Of a DNA stretch of 36,467 nucleotides, positions 1 to 7,372 are shown piece by piece. Below the pieces are notes generated by a model. The model did no database searches. It saw only the letters and a program-made list of their open reading frames with translations, and had not been told where the DNA came from. Every line of letters starts with the position of its first letter. The stretch's first letter is position 1. Source of the stretch: Cyanobacteria bacterium RM1_2_2 (lineage in GTDB: Bacteria; Cyanobacteriota; Cyanobacteriia; Elainellales; Elainellaceae). The stretch spans positions 1 through 36,467 of the forward strand of contig JAAUQT010000034.1 of assembly GCA_012033495.1 (NCBI GenBank), read 5' to 3'. A program made the translations under genes and the position numbers.

Positions 1-26
1 TTGTAAGGGGGGTTAGGGGGGATCGT
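1..26. repeat. Partial G-rich dispersed repeat at window edge
   Basis: The first bases (ttgtaaggggggttaggggg followed by gatc) look like the right end of the same kind of element seen at 36343-36426, whose right end reads gggttagggaggatc. Only one end lies in the window, so its borders cannot be set. The family resemblance is seen directly; calling it a mobile miniature element is inference. Confidence 0.5.
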
Positions 27-80
27 TCGACTTGTGTGTACACCGTAGTAGCCTGTTGGGGGGAATGGGCCCGATCAATC

Positions 81-149
81 TAATGCCGTCAATTAATGCC
101 GTCAACTCACTAATGCCGTTAACTAATGCCGTCAATTAATGCCTTCAAC
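81..149. repeat. 13-bp tandem repeat, five copies
   Basis: Five near-identical 13-bp units (TAATGCCGTCAAT and variants ending AAC) start at 81, 94, 111, 124 and 137. The second and third copies are separated by an extra ctcac-like spacer of 4 bases. The unit length is not a multiple of three, and no reading frame is supported here. This resembles the short tandemly repeated sequences common in cyanobacterial intergenic DNA. The rest of 1-520 holds a palindromic motif at 31-48, the terminator at 254-285 and no convincing gene. Confidence 0.85.
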
Positions 150-253
150 AGTTGACATTTAACCATCCATGAGATGACGCGCCCTCGCCAGAGCAATAGT
201 CGCTTGCTATCCCACCCTAGATTAACGCGATGGGCAACTTTCATCAGCAACGC

Positions 254-285
254 AAAACCCCGGTGTCGGAAACCGGGGCGGTTTT
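254..285. terminator. Bidirectional intrinsic terminator
   Basis: A perfect 7-bp stem CCCCGGT (258-264) / ACCGGGG (272-278) encloses a 7-nt loop. An A-run precedes it and a T-run (282-285) follows, so it can act on either strand. It probably ends a gene lying outside the left edge. A 68-codon ORF that runs through it is therefore not annotated. Confidence 0.7.
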
Positions 286-520
286 GAATTGGTCTGTGAT
301 GGTGTTAGAAACCTATGAAATTAAAATATCCTGCCGGTATGACAATTGTGGGGCGAGCGTTTGTCAGTTTTGTCATAAGCCTGTCACAGGGGCAGCTTCT
401 GAAAAGATTCGGTGCAAGCAGAGCAAGTTGAATTAAACTATAGCAGTTACGCTACAGGTAGCGGTTGAACTAAACTAGATTGCTTTTCAACTCTATAAGT
501 AGCACTTATTCATTAAGATC

Positions 521-2374
521 ATGACTTCTGCTCCTTTGGCTTCAACGCTTCAGCCCCGATCAGGACGCTCTGGCTCGGCTCGAAACCGCAACGCTGATGA
601 CGATGTCACGGTGCTGAATCCCGCCTCCTTTCAGAGTAGTGCCTCAAATTTGCCGCTAGGCAGCACCTCTGGCGCATCGGCTGTTGCAGATTTTAACCAA
701 GATGGCATTTCGGATCTGGTCATCACGCTGGGAAGTAGCGCAATCAGTAACAACATCGCGGTTTTCTTGGGCAGCGGCAACGGCAGTTTTAGTTCGGCAA
801 CATTGGTAGCAGCCAGCGGACTGCAACCTCTATCGATCATCACCGGAGATTTTAATCAGGATGGCATCCCTGATCTGGTGACGGCAAACCGAGGGTCAGA
901 TACCGTCTCGCTGTTGCTAGGCAATGGGACTGGCGGTTTCGGGACAGCCAGAACGTTTCGAGTAGGCAGTCAGCCCAATTCTGTGGCGGCCGCCGACTTC
1001 AATGGCGACGGACGGCTGGATCTGGTGACGGCAGACTCTGGACTAAACGAAAATACTGTTTCGGTGCTGCTCGCTGACGCCAATGGTGGATTTCAGAGCG
1101 CCAAGAGCCTCGACATTGCTGGAACTCAGCCTTTTGCCGTCACGACAGGCGACTTCGATCGAGATGGCGATCTCGACATTGCCAGTACTGATACAGGATC
1201 GCGTTCGGTTTCGCTATTTTTGGGCAGAGGTAACGGCACATTTGGCGATCCAGAGCAATTTTTTGTCGGAGCAGGCACACCTGTTTCGATTGCAGCCGCT
1301 GACTTTGATGGCGACAACAAGCTCGATCTGGCGACTGGTAATTTGGCTGGCAATGGGCAAGACATCACCGTATTGTTTGGCGATGGCAATGGCGAGTTCA
1401 CCGATGTGCTGGCTTATGCGGCTGGCGGCGGGGTGAATTCTTTGGTGACAGGCGACTTCAACGGCGATCACAGCCTCGATATTGCGGGAGCGGTGGATGG
1501 TTCTGCGGCTTTTGTGGTGCTCACTGGCGATGGCAACGGCAACTTCACGGGCGTGCGCAACACCACCACGAACAGTTTGGTTTCAGGGCTATCAAGCGGA
1601 GACTTTAACCGAGATGGCAAACCTGATCTTGTTTCGACCAGTGGCGGCATGAATAGCGCCTCGGTGATTCTGAACGAAACGAGCTTTGTCGTGCTGCGCT
1701 CATCGGAAACGCTGGCTGAAGTCGATGGCTCTAAAGAGTCTGAGTATTCCATCACGGTCAATTTGGATCGCAACTCGCTCACCATTAACACCACACCGAC
1801 CGTTACCCGGACGATCAATAACTTTGAAGATGTGTTGGGTACGCAAGTCAAAGACTCGATTACGGGCAGCAATGACCGCAACTTTTTGAGCGGCAACGGC
1901 GGGCAAGACACCCTCACCGGACTGGGAGGCAACGACACGATTCTCGGTGGAGAGGGCAACGACAAAATCAAAGGCGATGCGGGCAACGATCGGTTGACAG
2001 GCAGCACAGGTAACGACCGCCTCACGGGTGGTGATGGCAAAGATCGGTTTATTTTCGATCACGGCAAAGCGTTTGCGACCAGCGATGGCAACGATCGGAT
2101 CACAGATTTTGAAAAAGGCATCGACAAAATTGTGCTGGATCGGGGCACATTTACCGCCCTGCGCCAGCAGATTAGCTTTGCCTCAGTTCAAGGTGTGGCA
2201 GCAGCCAAGTCGAATCGCGCTTTGGTGACATATGTCCGCTCAACAGGACGGCTTTACTACAATCAGAACGGCAATGCGGCGGGCTTTGGCAGCGGAGGCT
2301 TGTTTGTCACGATCGACGGGGCAAATTCATCAGATGGGAGGCTGACAGCAAGCGATGTTTTGACGCAAAGGTAA
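521..2374 (+). CDS. FG-GAP/VCBS repeat protein with C-terminal RTX calcium-binding block
   Basis: 617 residues. Seven FG-GAP/VCBS-type repeats fill residues about 55-390, each with a DFNxDGxxDL calcium-binding loop (near 57, 110, 159, 211, 261, 312 and 361). Residues about 445-510 carry RTX nonapeptides (GGNDTILGG, GNDRLTG), followed by the usual RTX C-terminal region (DGNDRITDFEKGIDKI and beyond). There is no N-terminal signal peptide. Together with the RTX tail, this fits type I secretion through an ABC exporter as a folded-outside, calcium-dependent surface or extracellular protein; the exporter is not in the window. FG-GAP repeats suggest a beta-propeller with an adhesion or matrix role (inference). 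The ATG at 521 is used, but no clear Shine-Dalgarno sequence precedes it. Confidence 0.9.
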   Translation: MTSAPLASTLQPRSGRSGSARNRNADDDVTVLNPASFQSSASNLPLGSTSGASAVADFNQDGISDLVITLGSSAISNNIAVFLGSGNGSFSSATLVAASGLQPLSIITGDFNQDGIPDLVTANRGSDTVSLLLGNGTGGFGTARTFRVGSQPNSVAAADFNGDGRLDLVTADSGLNENTVSVLLADANGGFQSAKSLDIAGTQPFAVTTGDFDRDGDLDIASTDTGSRSVSLFLGRGNGTFGDPEQFFVGAGTPVSIAAADFDGDNKLDLATGNLAGNGQDITVLFGDGNGEFTDVLAYAAGGGVNSLVTGDFNGDHSLDIAGAVDGSAAFVVLTGDGNGNFTGVRNTTTNSLVSGLSSGDFNRDGKPDLVSTSGGMNSASVILNETSFVVLRSSETLAEVDGSKESEYSITVNLDRNSLTINTTPTVTRTINNFEDVLGTQVKDSITGSNDRNFLSGNGGQDTLTGLGGNDTILGGEGNDKIKGDAGNDRLTGSTGNDRLTGGDGKDRFIFDHGKAFATSDGNDRITDFEKGIDKIVLDRGTFTALRQQISFASVQGVAAAKSNRALVTYVRSTGRLYYNQNGNAAGFGSGGLFVTIDGANSSDGRLTASDVLTQR

Positions 2375-2466
2375 AGCTGTCGAGAAGCTAAAAATGTTCC
2401 CATTTCGTCAGTCTGTGTTAGTATGACGCCCTAAAAACTCACAAGATTTGAGTGAGATGTAATAGC

Positions 2467-3168
2467 ATGAACACCACGCTCGGAATTGCTATTTTTGTGC
2501 CTGTCACGACTGGGTTATTGACCTTTGCCGCATTCGCGTCGAGGGTGATAGCAACTGAACTCCATCCAACGATTAGAGAATCGCCTGCCGCAGCTAGGCA
2601 AACGTTCGTTGCACAACAGGTGACACAAGCCGAGACCGGATGCCGTCAGTCCCAAGTGACAACTGGCGTTTATACCCAACCTAACTTAGATAGCAACTCG
2701 CGTGGTGTACTCAACAGCGGTCAGACGGTGCGCCTCGATTTGGCTGGTAGCAGCACCGGATGGGCCAGAATTACAGAACCACTGGTGGGCTGGGTAGAAG
2801 CAAAGTATTTGACGCCCGTGGCAGCCTGCACTGGATTGGGCTATTCTCCTGCCGCGACACCTGCACCTGCACCTGCTCCTTCAACATCAGCTATCGCACC
2901 CATCGCCACCGCAACCGTATCGGCAGTTTGTGAAGTGTTGCCCACTGAAGGGCTAGTGGTGCGCAGCGAACCAACAATTTCAGGAAATACGGTGTTGCAC
3001 ACGATTCCGAAAGGACGGCATCAGTTTCAGTTCACCAACAACCATCTCACGACTCACTCCGGCAACCAGTCGCGCTATTGGACTTACATTACTGCACCTT
3101 ATTCAGGCTGGATTTCTCTTGGCATCGTTGGGGGCAGCTTCAATTTGGGCGGCAGAGAATGCGGTTAA
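2467..3168 (+). CDS. Exported protein with two SH3b domains
   Basis: 233 residues from the ATG at 2467; an in-frame GTG at 2452 would add five residues. Residues 1-30 form a hydrophobic signal peptide (GIAIFVPVTTGLLTFAAFAS). Two bacterial SH3 (SH3b) modules follow. The first is at about 60-120 (TGVYTQPNLDSNSRGVLNSG then WVEAKYL). The second is at about 155-233 (LVVRSEPTISGN and GWISLGI). They are joined by an Ala/Pro linker (about 130-145). SH3b domains bind cell-wall peptides or glycans, so a periplasmic wall-associated role is likely. No catalytic domain is present. It ends 14 bp from a convergent gene. Confidence 0.8.
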   Translation: MNTTLGIAIFVPVTTGLLTFAAFASRVIATELHPTIRESPAAARQTFVAQQVTQAETGCRQSQVTTGVYTQPNLDSNSRGVLNSGQTVRLDLAGSSTGWARITEPLVGWVEAKYLTPVAACTGLGYSPAATPAPAPAPSTSAIAPIATATVSAVCEVLPTEGLVVRSEPTISGNTVLHTIPKGRHQFQFTNNHLTTHSGNQSRYWTYITAPYSGWISLGIVGGSFNLGGRECG

Positions 3169-3182
3169 TTCACGCGAATCTG

Positions 3183-3662
3183 TTAGTTAGCCCCATCTAC
3201 CGAAGCACCACGCCAAAACTGCCGCAAAATGTCGCTGGGTTTACGATCCCAAGTATCCAGATGTTCATAAATTTGAGCCGCAGTATTGAGCTTGTAAGTG
3301 GAAGTGCCGTTGAAGCAAAGCCGAGGCTGCCAAGGCAGACGCAAAATGCCGTCTACTGTCCAAGTTGCCACAATAGTATCTTGAGTGGGATGGCTCACTG
3401 AATGAACATCAAACCGAATTGCGTTGAAAAACAACCGCGCGTGAAACCGCAGCGTCCAAAAAATAATTCGGTAATTAAACTTGCCCTTAAACGTATTAAC
3501 CGGATCGCGGAAGTAAATATCTGCTGTGTAAATGTCGTAGGACAAGTCACGCTGAAACAAATGGGGCAGTTCAGCCTTCAGCAAATCGATTGAGCGCTGC
3601 ACCTGCGCTTCATACTGGGCTTTAGATAAAGCTGATTCGGTTACTGGCTCAATCGATTTCAT
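3183..3662 (-). CDS. DUF2358 family protein
   Basis: 159 residues. The pattern LLKAELPHLFQRDLSYDIYT, then DPVNTFKG, W..RFHARLFF and W.VDGILRLPW matches the DUF2358 family of cyanobacteria and plastids, which has an NTF2/SnoaL-like cone fold. No catalytic residues are established for the family, and its function is unknown. It is the last gene of a probable minus-strand operon: only 24 bp separate its start from the upstream lipoprotein gene. ATG start at 3662. It has no signal peptide and is probably cytosolic. Confidence 0.8.
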   Translation of the reverse strand: MKSIEPVTESALSKAQYEAQVQRSIDLLKAELPHLFQRDLSYDIYTADIYFRDPVNTFKGKFNYRIIFWTLRFHARLFFNAIRFDVHSVSHPTQDTIVATWTVDGILRLPWQPRLCFNGTSTYKLNTAAQIYEHLDTWDRKPSDILRQFWRGASVDGAN

Positions 3663-3686
3663 TGGGTTTATCGGTTACAAACAACC

Positions 3687-4571
3687 TTAACGTCTTCGAC
3701 CCCCAACCCGACGCCGCACACTGCCGCCGCTGCCAAAACCACTGCCGCCGGTTCTCCGCACGCTGTTGGGTTTAGGGCTATTCGAGCGTTTGAGATCGGT
3801 AGATCCATAGCCCGATCCAGTTGAGCGGTTGCCCTGATTCACTTGGGGCGAGCGGGTTGAAGTGCTGGCAGCAGGCGAACGGCGAATTTGTCCGGTTGTG
3901 CGGAACGTTTGGCGGTTCTTCACTTCTGCTGGCGGTGCATTGTATCGAGTACGGTAGCTGCTCACCGCCTGATCATAACTTCTGCCATAGCCGCCATAAC
4001 CTGTGAGTACAGTCCCAGGACGATAGACAGGTGGAATGTAATATTGCGGTGTAAACAGCAAGCTACCCAACGCTTGACCCGCTAACGCACCTGCGAAAGG
4101 TGTCCAGAAGTTAGACTCACGGCGGACTACAACAGTTTCTGGTTGCCCTGTTTGCGGATTGGTTTGGGTTTCAGTCACGTTATGGACGTACTCAATCCGG
4201 AAGTCTTCCGTCAAATGGAAAGAAGGCTGACCGTTTTCGACCTTCAGGTAGCTTTTCTGACCAGCAGCAACCTCTTCTTCGGTTAAACGCGCCATTAGCA
4301 AATTCTCGGCACGGTAGATCGAAGCATCACCAGGAGCAGTTTCCAGCAACATCAACGAATATTCGCCTGTGCCATCATCGTAGGTTGCCTGCTGCACCGG
4401 ATAAGTGCCATCACTGATGCGAGTTGGAGCCACCGAAGCGGCTGGGACTGAGGCTTGAGGTGAACTGCTAGAAGTAGATTCAAGTGATGCACTGGTGCAA
4501 GCGAAGGAGGTCATCGCTAGACTAAATGCCATTGAGAAAACGAGAAACTTGCGAATCATGGTTCGATACAT
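3687..4571 (-). CDS. Putative lipoprotein with Gly/Arg-rich C-terminus
   Basis: 294 residues; an internal ATG at 4559 would give 290. The N-terminus (IRKFLVFSMAFSLAMTSFAC) is a signal sequence followed by Cys-25, a plausible though imperfect lipobox (SFAC). Ser/Thr-rich residues follow, then a folded middle region (about 50-150) and a short hydrophobic glycine segment (FAGALAGQALGSLLF, about 157-171). The C-terminal third is disordered, rich in Ser, Gly and Arg, and ends RRRVGGRRR. I do not recognise a family. It sits between DUF1517 and DUF2358 genes with gaps of 45 and 24 bp, which suggests cotranscription. An envelope location is inferred from the N-terminus. Confidence 0.7.
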   Translation of the reverse strand: MYRTMIRKFLVFSMAFSLAMTSFACTSASLESTSSSSPQASVPAASVAPTRISDGTYPVQQATYDDGTGEYSLMLLETAPGDASIYRAENLLMARLTEEEVAAGQKSYLKVENGQPSFHLTEDFRIEYVHNVTETQTNPQTGQPETVVVRRESNFWTPFAGALAGQALGSLLFTPQYYIPPVYRPGTVLTGYGGYGRSYDQAVSSYRTRYNAPPAEVKNRQTFRTTGQIRRSPAASTSTRSPQVNQGNRSTGSGYGSTDLKRSNSPKPNSVRRTGGSGFGSGGSVRRRVGGRRR

Positions 4572-4616
4572 ATCACACTGAATACGAGGGTCTTTGACAG
4601 AGGGGTTTAATAGCCA

Positions 4617-5216
4617 CTAAAGCGGAATCAATTCAGGAAAATTCAAAATGAGTTGCTCGGTCGTTAAGGTGTCTCCCAACTGGGCTGGAGAGAAATGAAC
4701 CTGGATAGCTCTCAGTCGATTGTCATAATTCAAATTAATGATGGCTTGCAATCCAGACTTCAGCGCATTGAGGTCGGCCAGATCAGTTTCAATCGCCGGA
4801 ACTTCGCCTTCATACGCCACAGTGAGGATGACCACCAAATTTTGGGTAATCGGTAGCAGCAGCAAATCATCTGGGCCAGCCGCATCGGGAACAAAATCTG
4901 CACCATAGCGCTGAGCCGAGTCGGTGAATAGCTCAGTCACATAGTCTCCAGCTTCGCCCTCATCCCAAAAAACATCGCCTTCGTTGGCAGCCGAACGCCA
5001 GTACAAGTCATATTGCAAGAGGCTTTGGCAGACTTCTGCTAACCCTTCCCCCAGTGCTGGCAAATCGCCTTCCGCATCAATGGCATCACGCGCCGCTTGA
5101 TTGAGCACCCCCAACAAAGGAGCCACTTCTTCGCCTGCCAAGTGAACGAAAATTCGGCAGACTGCAAACCGGGTTTTGCCACCCATTCGATTAAAACGAT
5201 CCCGCCAAGAACTCAT
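4617..5216 (-). CDS. DUF1517 family protein
   Basis: 199 residues, cytosolic, ATG at 5216. The C-terminal half (VVILTVAYEGE, then LQAIINL, AIQVHFSPAQ, TLTTEQLILNFPELIPL) follows the layout of DUF1517, a family of cyanobacterial and chloroplast proteins of unknown function. The N-terminal half (RFAVCRIFVHLAGEEVAPLL, ...YWRSAANEGDVFWDEGEAGD) is conserved in cyanobacterial members as I know them. It is the first gene of the probable three-gene operon running to 3183. No metal or nucleotide motif is visible. Confidence 0.72.
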   Translation of the reverse strand: MSSWRDRFNRMGGKTRFAVCRIFVHLAGEEVAPLLGVLNQAARDAIDAEGDLPALGEGLAEVCQSLLQYDLYWRSAANEGDVFWDEGEAGDYVTELFTDSAQRYGADFVPDAAGPDDLLLLPITQNLVVILTVAYEGEVPAIETDLADLNALKSGLQAIINLNYDNRLRAIQVHFSPAQLGDTLTTEQLILNFPELIPL

Positions 5217-5351
5217 CCTACTCCTTAGAATTGTGAGCTACTCAAATTGTGAGCCAACCAACTCAACTTCTGCAATCGTTGAAGCCTGCTCCATCCGCAT
5301 CACCCTCAATCACCAATTGCGTTTGCCTAACACGGTTGATCCATACAAAGC

Positions 5352-5402
5352 AATAGACCTGCACTCCTCAACTTTACCGTGTTCTCGGTTGAGGCAGGTC
5401 TA
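5352..5402. other. Long imperfect hairpin, unknown role
   Basis: ATAGACCTGC (5352-5361) pairs perfectly with GCAGGTCTAT (5393-5402), and CTCAAC (5366-5371) pairs with GTTGAG (5387-5392). This gives a 16-bp stem with a 4-nt bulge (ACTC) on one side and a 15-nt loop. There is no T-run after it on either strand, so it is not a standard intrinsic terminator. It could be a structured RNA or a tiny palindromic repeat. It lies in the promoter region of the DUF1517 operon, about 140 bp upstream of its start. Confidence 0.55.
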
Positions 5403-5500
5403 TCTACAGGTTTAGCAATGATCAGCAACGAATCGATGGGGGCAAGAGATGTGGATCTCCGCACTTTCGATCTTCCAGCCTGATTTGTTGAGTTAAGTAG

Positions 5501-5637
5501 GACTGACGCAGAAGAGATCCCCCAACCCCTACCCTGCGGGAAGCCACTTCGCGTCTATAAAAAGGGAGCTTTAGAAGTTCACTCCTCGAAAAGGGGTTAG
5601 GGAAGATGGAGGTTTCCAGCTTCAAGGGCGTAAGTTC
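5501..5637. mobile_element. MITE-like element, copy 1 (with nested insert)
   Basis: It begins GACTGACGCAGAAGAGAT and ends GGGCGTAAGTTCTA, an imperfect inverted-repeat pair (canonical ends GACTTACGCA / TGCGTAAGTC). It aligns along its whole length with copy 2 at 6593-6702. Where copy 2 has ATTAAA, copy 1 has about 26 extra bases (around 5530-5560) containing CTACCCTGCGGGAAGCC, a small repeat also found inverted near 5880-5900. There is no coding capacity, so it would need a transposase in trans (inference). Confidence 0.75.
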
Positions 5638-5642
5638 TATTA

Positions 5643-5766
5643 AGGAGATTTCTAGGAAAAAGTTGTTGCCACGTTGGGGCAGGTTTGGACTCGGTCTTGC
5701 GTCGCCCAGATGATTGATCTGCAAAACCTGCCCGTACCGGGGTAGAGGGTTTCCTAGAAATCTCCT
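5643..5766. mobile_element. MITE-like element with perfect 17-bp terminal inverted repeats
   Basis: AGGAGATTTCTAGGAAA (5643-5659) is repeated in perfect inverted form at 5750-5766. The 124-bp element is flanked by TA-rich sequence. It encloses a second inverted pair, GGGCAGGTTT (about 5678-5687) / AAACCTGCCC (5724-5733). The inner part (GATCTGCAAAACCTGCCC) resembles the core of the repeats at 5943-6089 and 21941-22071. It encodes no protein. Confidence 0.75.
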
Positions 5767-5821
5767 AAGGTGCTAGACTTCTCTCTGACTCGATCCCGCC
5801 TACCCCCCCCCTTCCGGAAAG

Positions 5822-5839
5822 CTACCGTGTACACACAAG
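5822..5839. repeat. Inverted copy of the motif at 31-48
   Basis: CTACCGTGTACACACAAG here is the reverse complement, with one mismatch, of the motif at 31-48 (cttgtgtgtacaccgtag). Both contain the palindrome GTGTACAC. A run of nine C residues lies just upstream (5803-5811). It is probably the end of a dispersed repeat; function unknown. Confidence 0.5.
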
Positions 5840-5859
5840 ATTCGTTGCAGACTTTTTCG

Positions 5860-5914
5860 CCCTCCTTTCTCTAGAGGCACGGCGGCTTCCCGTAGGGTAG
5901 GAGAATTTAGGGAG
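5860..5914. repeat. Palindromic dispersed repeat with nested small repeat
   Basis: The outer arms ccctcctttctct and gagaatttaggga form an imperfect palindrome. Its centre (about 5874-5900) holds GGCGGCTTCCCGTAGGGTAG, the reverse complement of the small repeat nested inside the element at 5501-5637. No gene was found in 5217-6086; that stretch is essentially all repeats. Confidence 0.5.
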
Positions 5915-5942
5915 CTCACAGCATGAATTTACAAACTGTCTC

Positions 5943-6089
5943 TTAGGAACGGGAATTAAATCAGTTCGATCGTAGGTAGGGGCGGGTTTTGCGGTCAAAT
6001 TGATTGCTGGATGCCCATGGATCTGCTAAACCCGCCCTTACAGTTGACGGATTAATGAAACCCGAAATAGATTAAATCCACGATCCTTA
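5943..6089. mobile_element. Dispersed repeat, copy A, ending at the dps stop codon
   Basis: It begins TTAGGAACGGGAATTAAATC and ends with CACGATCCTTA, imperfect inverted ends. Copy B lies at 21941-22071 with high similarity throughout. The interior hairpin pairs GGGCGGGTTT (5980-5989) with AAACCCGCCC (6028-6037). Read on the minus strand, the element starts with TAAGGATCGTGG, whose TAA is the stop codon of dps; copy B does the same to uvrC. It may serve as 3' UTR and terminator of dps (inference). Confidence 0.75.
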
Positions 6090-6563
6090 CGAAACCAGCC
6101 CATCACCTTTTTTGAGGATTTCTTTCAGGAACCAGCGATGCTTTTGGTGAACCTGTACCAAACGAGTGTAGAGATCGGCAGTGCCAATGTCTCCAGCTTG
6201 GTTGGCAATTTCGGCATCGTCGTGCATTTCTTTAATGATCAGATCATGGGTGGCAATCGCTTCCGTGACCATTTCCTGCACAGACAGTTTCCCTTCCGAC
6301 GGTGTGACAGTTGCAGTCGGTAGGTAGTCAGCCGGATCAGCGACAGGAGCGCCATCCAGCATCAGGCTACGTTCTGCGAGTTCGTCAATCATGGCAAACA
6401 CTTCGCCGCCTTGTTCCTCAAACAGCAAATGCAGATCGCGGAATAACGGGCCAAAGGTGAGCCAGTGATATTTTTTGTAGTTGAGGTAAGCGACCAAAGC
6501 GTTGGCTTGTTCCCGGTTGAGCGTTTCAACAACGGTTTGCTGAGCTTGTAGCGTTGCAGTCAT
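6087..6563 (-). CDS. dps: Dps family ferritin-like DNA-protection protein
   Basis: 158 residues, four-helix-bundle Dps. Dps dodecamers oxidise Fe(II) with hydrogen peroxide or oxygen, store the mineral, and some bind DNA. The canonical inter-subunit ferroxidase residues are all present: His-33 (in YHWLTFGP), His-45 (DLHLLFEE), Asp-60 and Glu-64 (MIDELAER). The N-terminus is short and not Lys/Arg-rich, so DNA binding by an N-tail is unlikely. It lies downstream of sodA on the same strand with a 197-bp gap that contains a MITE, consistent with an oxidative-stress pair. Its stop codon is contributed by, or coincident with, the end of a dispersed repeat. Confidence 0.93.
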   Translation of the reverse strand: MTATLQAQQTVVETLNREQANALVAYLNYKKYHWLTFGPLFRDLHLLFEEQGGEVFAMIDELAERSLMLDGAPVADPADYLPTATVTPSEGKLSVQEMVTEAIATHDLIIKEMHDDAEIANQAGDIGTADLYTRLVQVHQKHRWFLKEILKKGDGLVS

Positions 6564-6592
6564 GGTATTAATCCCTTACGTGACTTCTTTAA

Positions 6593-6702
6593 GACTTACG
6601 CAGAAGAGATTCCCCAACCCCATTAAAAAGGGGGCTTTAGAAGTTTACTCCTTGAAAAGGGGTCAGGGGAGATTGAGATTTCAAGCTTCGAGTGCGTAAG
6701 TC
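6593..6702. mobile_element. MITE-like element, copy 2, with apparent 8-bp target duplication
   Basis: It has perfect 10-bp terminal inverted repeats GACTTACGCA (6593-6602) and TGCGTAAGTC (6693-6702). TTCTTTAA occurs on both sides (6585-6592 and 6706-6713, the right one offset by GTA), which suggests a target-site duplication. It sits between sodA and dps and is the undisturbed form of copy 1 (5501-5637). It contains no ORF. Confidence 0.8.
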
Positions 6703-6760
6703 GTATTCTTTAAACTTGTACAGTGAATGCCCGGTGGCTGGCAATTCTGTCGAGCGCAGG

Positions 6761-7372
6761 TTAGCGAATGGCAGCAAAACGGCGGCTGACTTCTTGCCAG
6801 TTCACCACGTTCCACCAAGCATTCAAGTATTCTGGGCGACGGTTCTGATACTTGAGATAGTAAGCATGTTCCCACACGTCGTTACCCAGAATGGGCTGAG
6901 AACCTACAGTGATTGGGCTGTCTTGATTTGGCGTGCTGACAATTTGCAGTTTATGTTCCGGATTGACAACAAGCCATACCCAACCGCTGCCAAATTGCTT
7001 CACCCCTGCTTCGACAAACCGCTGCTTGAACGTATCAACATCACCGAAACTATCGGTAATCGCTGCTGCGAGGTCGCCGGTCGGCGTGCCCCCTGCATTA
7101 GAAGCCATCGTTTCCCAAAACATGGTGTGGTTGGCATGTCCACCGCCATTGTTGCGAACTACCGTGCGAATGGCTTCTGGAATCGCGTTTAGGTCAGCAA
7201 TCAACGATTCGATTGATTTAGACTGAAGCTCTGGATAGTCAGCCAGCGCCCCATTTAGATTATTGACGTAAGCAGCATGGTGCTTATCGTGGTGGAGCTT
7301 CATGGTTTCAGCATCAATGTAAGGCTCTAGGGCAGCATAGTCGTAAGGTAATGGCGCTAAAGTATGAGCCAT
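6761..7372 (-). CDS. sodA: Superoxide dismutase, Mn type
   Basis: 203 residues, converting superoxide to peroxide and oxygen. The Fe/Mn SOD metal ligands are visible in [26 protein letters not shown], and [18 protein letters not shown]. The Gly-Gly before HANH and the NQDSP motif favour manganese over iron (established family signatures). There is no N-terminal membrane anchor, unlike some cyanobacterial MnSODs, so it should be cytosolic. The start is ATG at 7372: GGAGGAA at 7376-7382 is a good Shine-Dalgarno sequence, and an in-frame TTG just upstream overlaps it. A palindromic promoter about 300 bp upstream (7664-7692) may drive it. Confidence 0.95.
   Translation of the reverse strand: MAHTLAPLPYDYAALEPYIDAETMKLHHDKHHAAYVNNLNGALADYPELQSKSIESLIADLNAIPEAIRTVVRNNGGGHANHTMFWETMASNAGGTPTGDLAAAITDSFGDVDTFKQRFVEAGVKQFGSGWVWLVVNPEHKLQIVSTPNQDSPITVGSQPILGNDVWEHAYYLKYQNRRPEYLNAWWNVVNWQEVSRRFAAIR

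Noticed and set aside
230-436. 68-codon plus-strand ORF with Cys residues
   Set aside because: It runs through the intrinsic terminator at 254-285, and its start has no ribosome-binding site. No protein-like pattern was found.
5361-5371. Resemblance of CACTCCTCAAC to the conserved core of the cyanobacterial small RNA Yfr1
   Set aside because: The known core is ACUCCUCACAC in a single-stranded region followed by a terminator. Here the last bases differ, part of it lies in a stem and no T-run follows.
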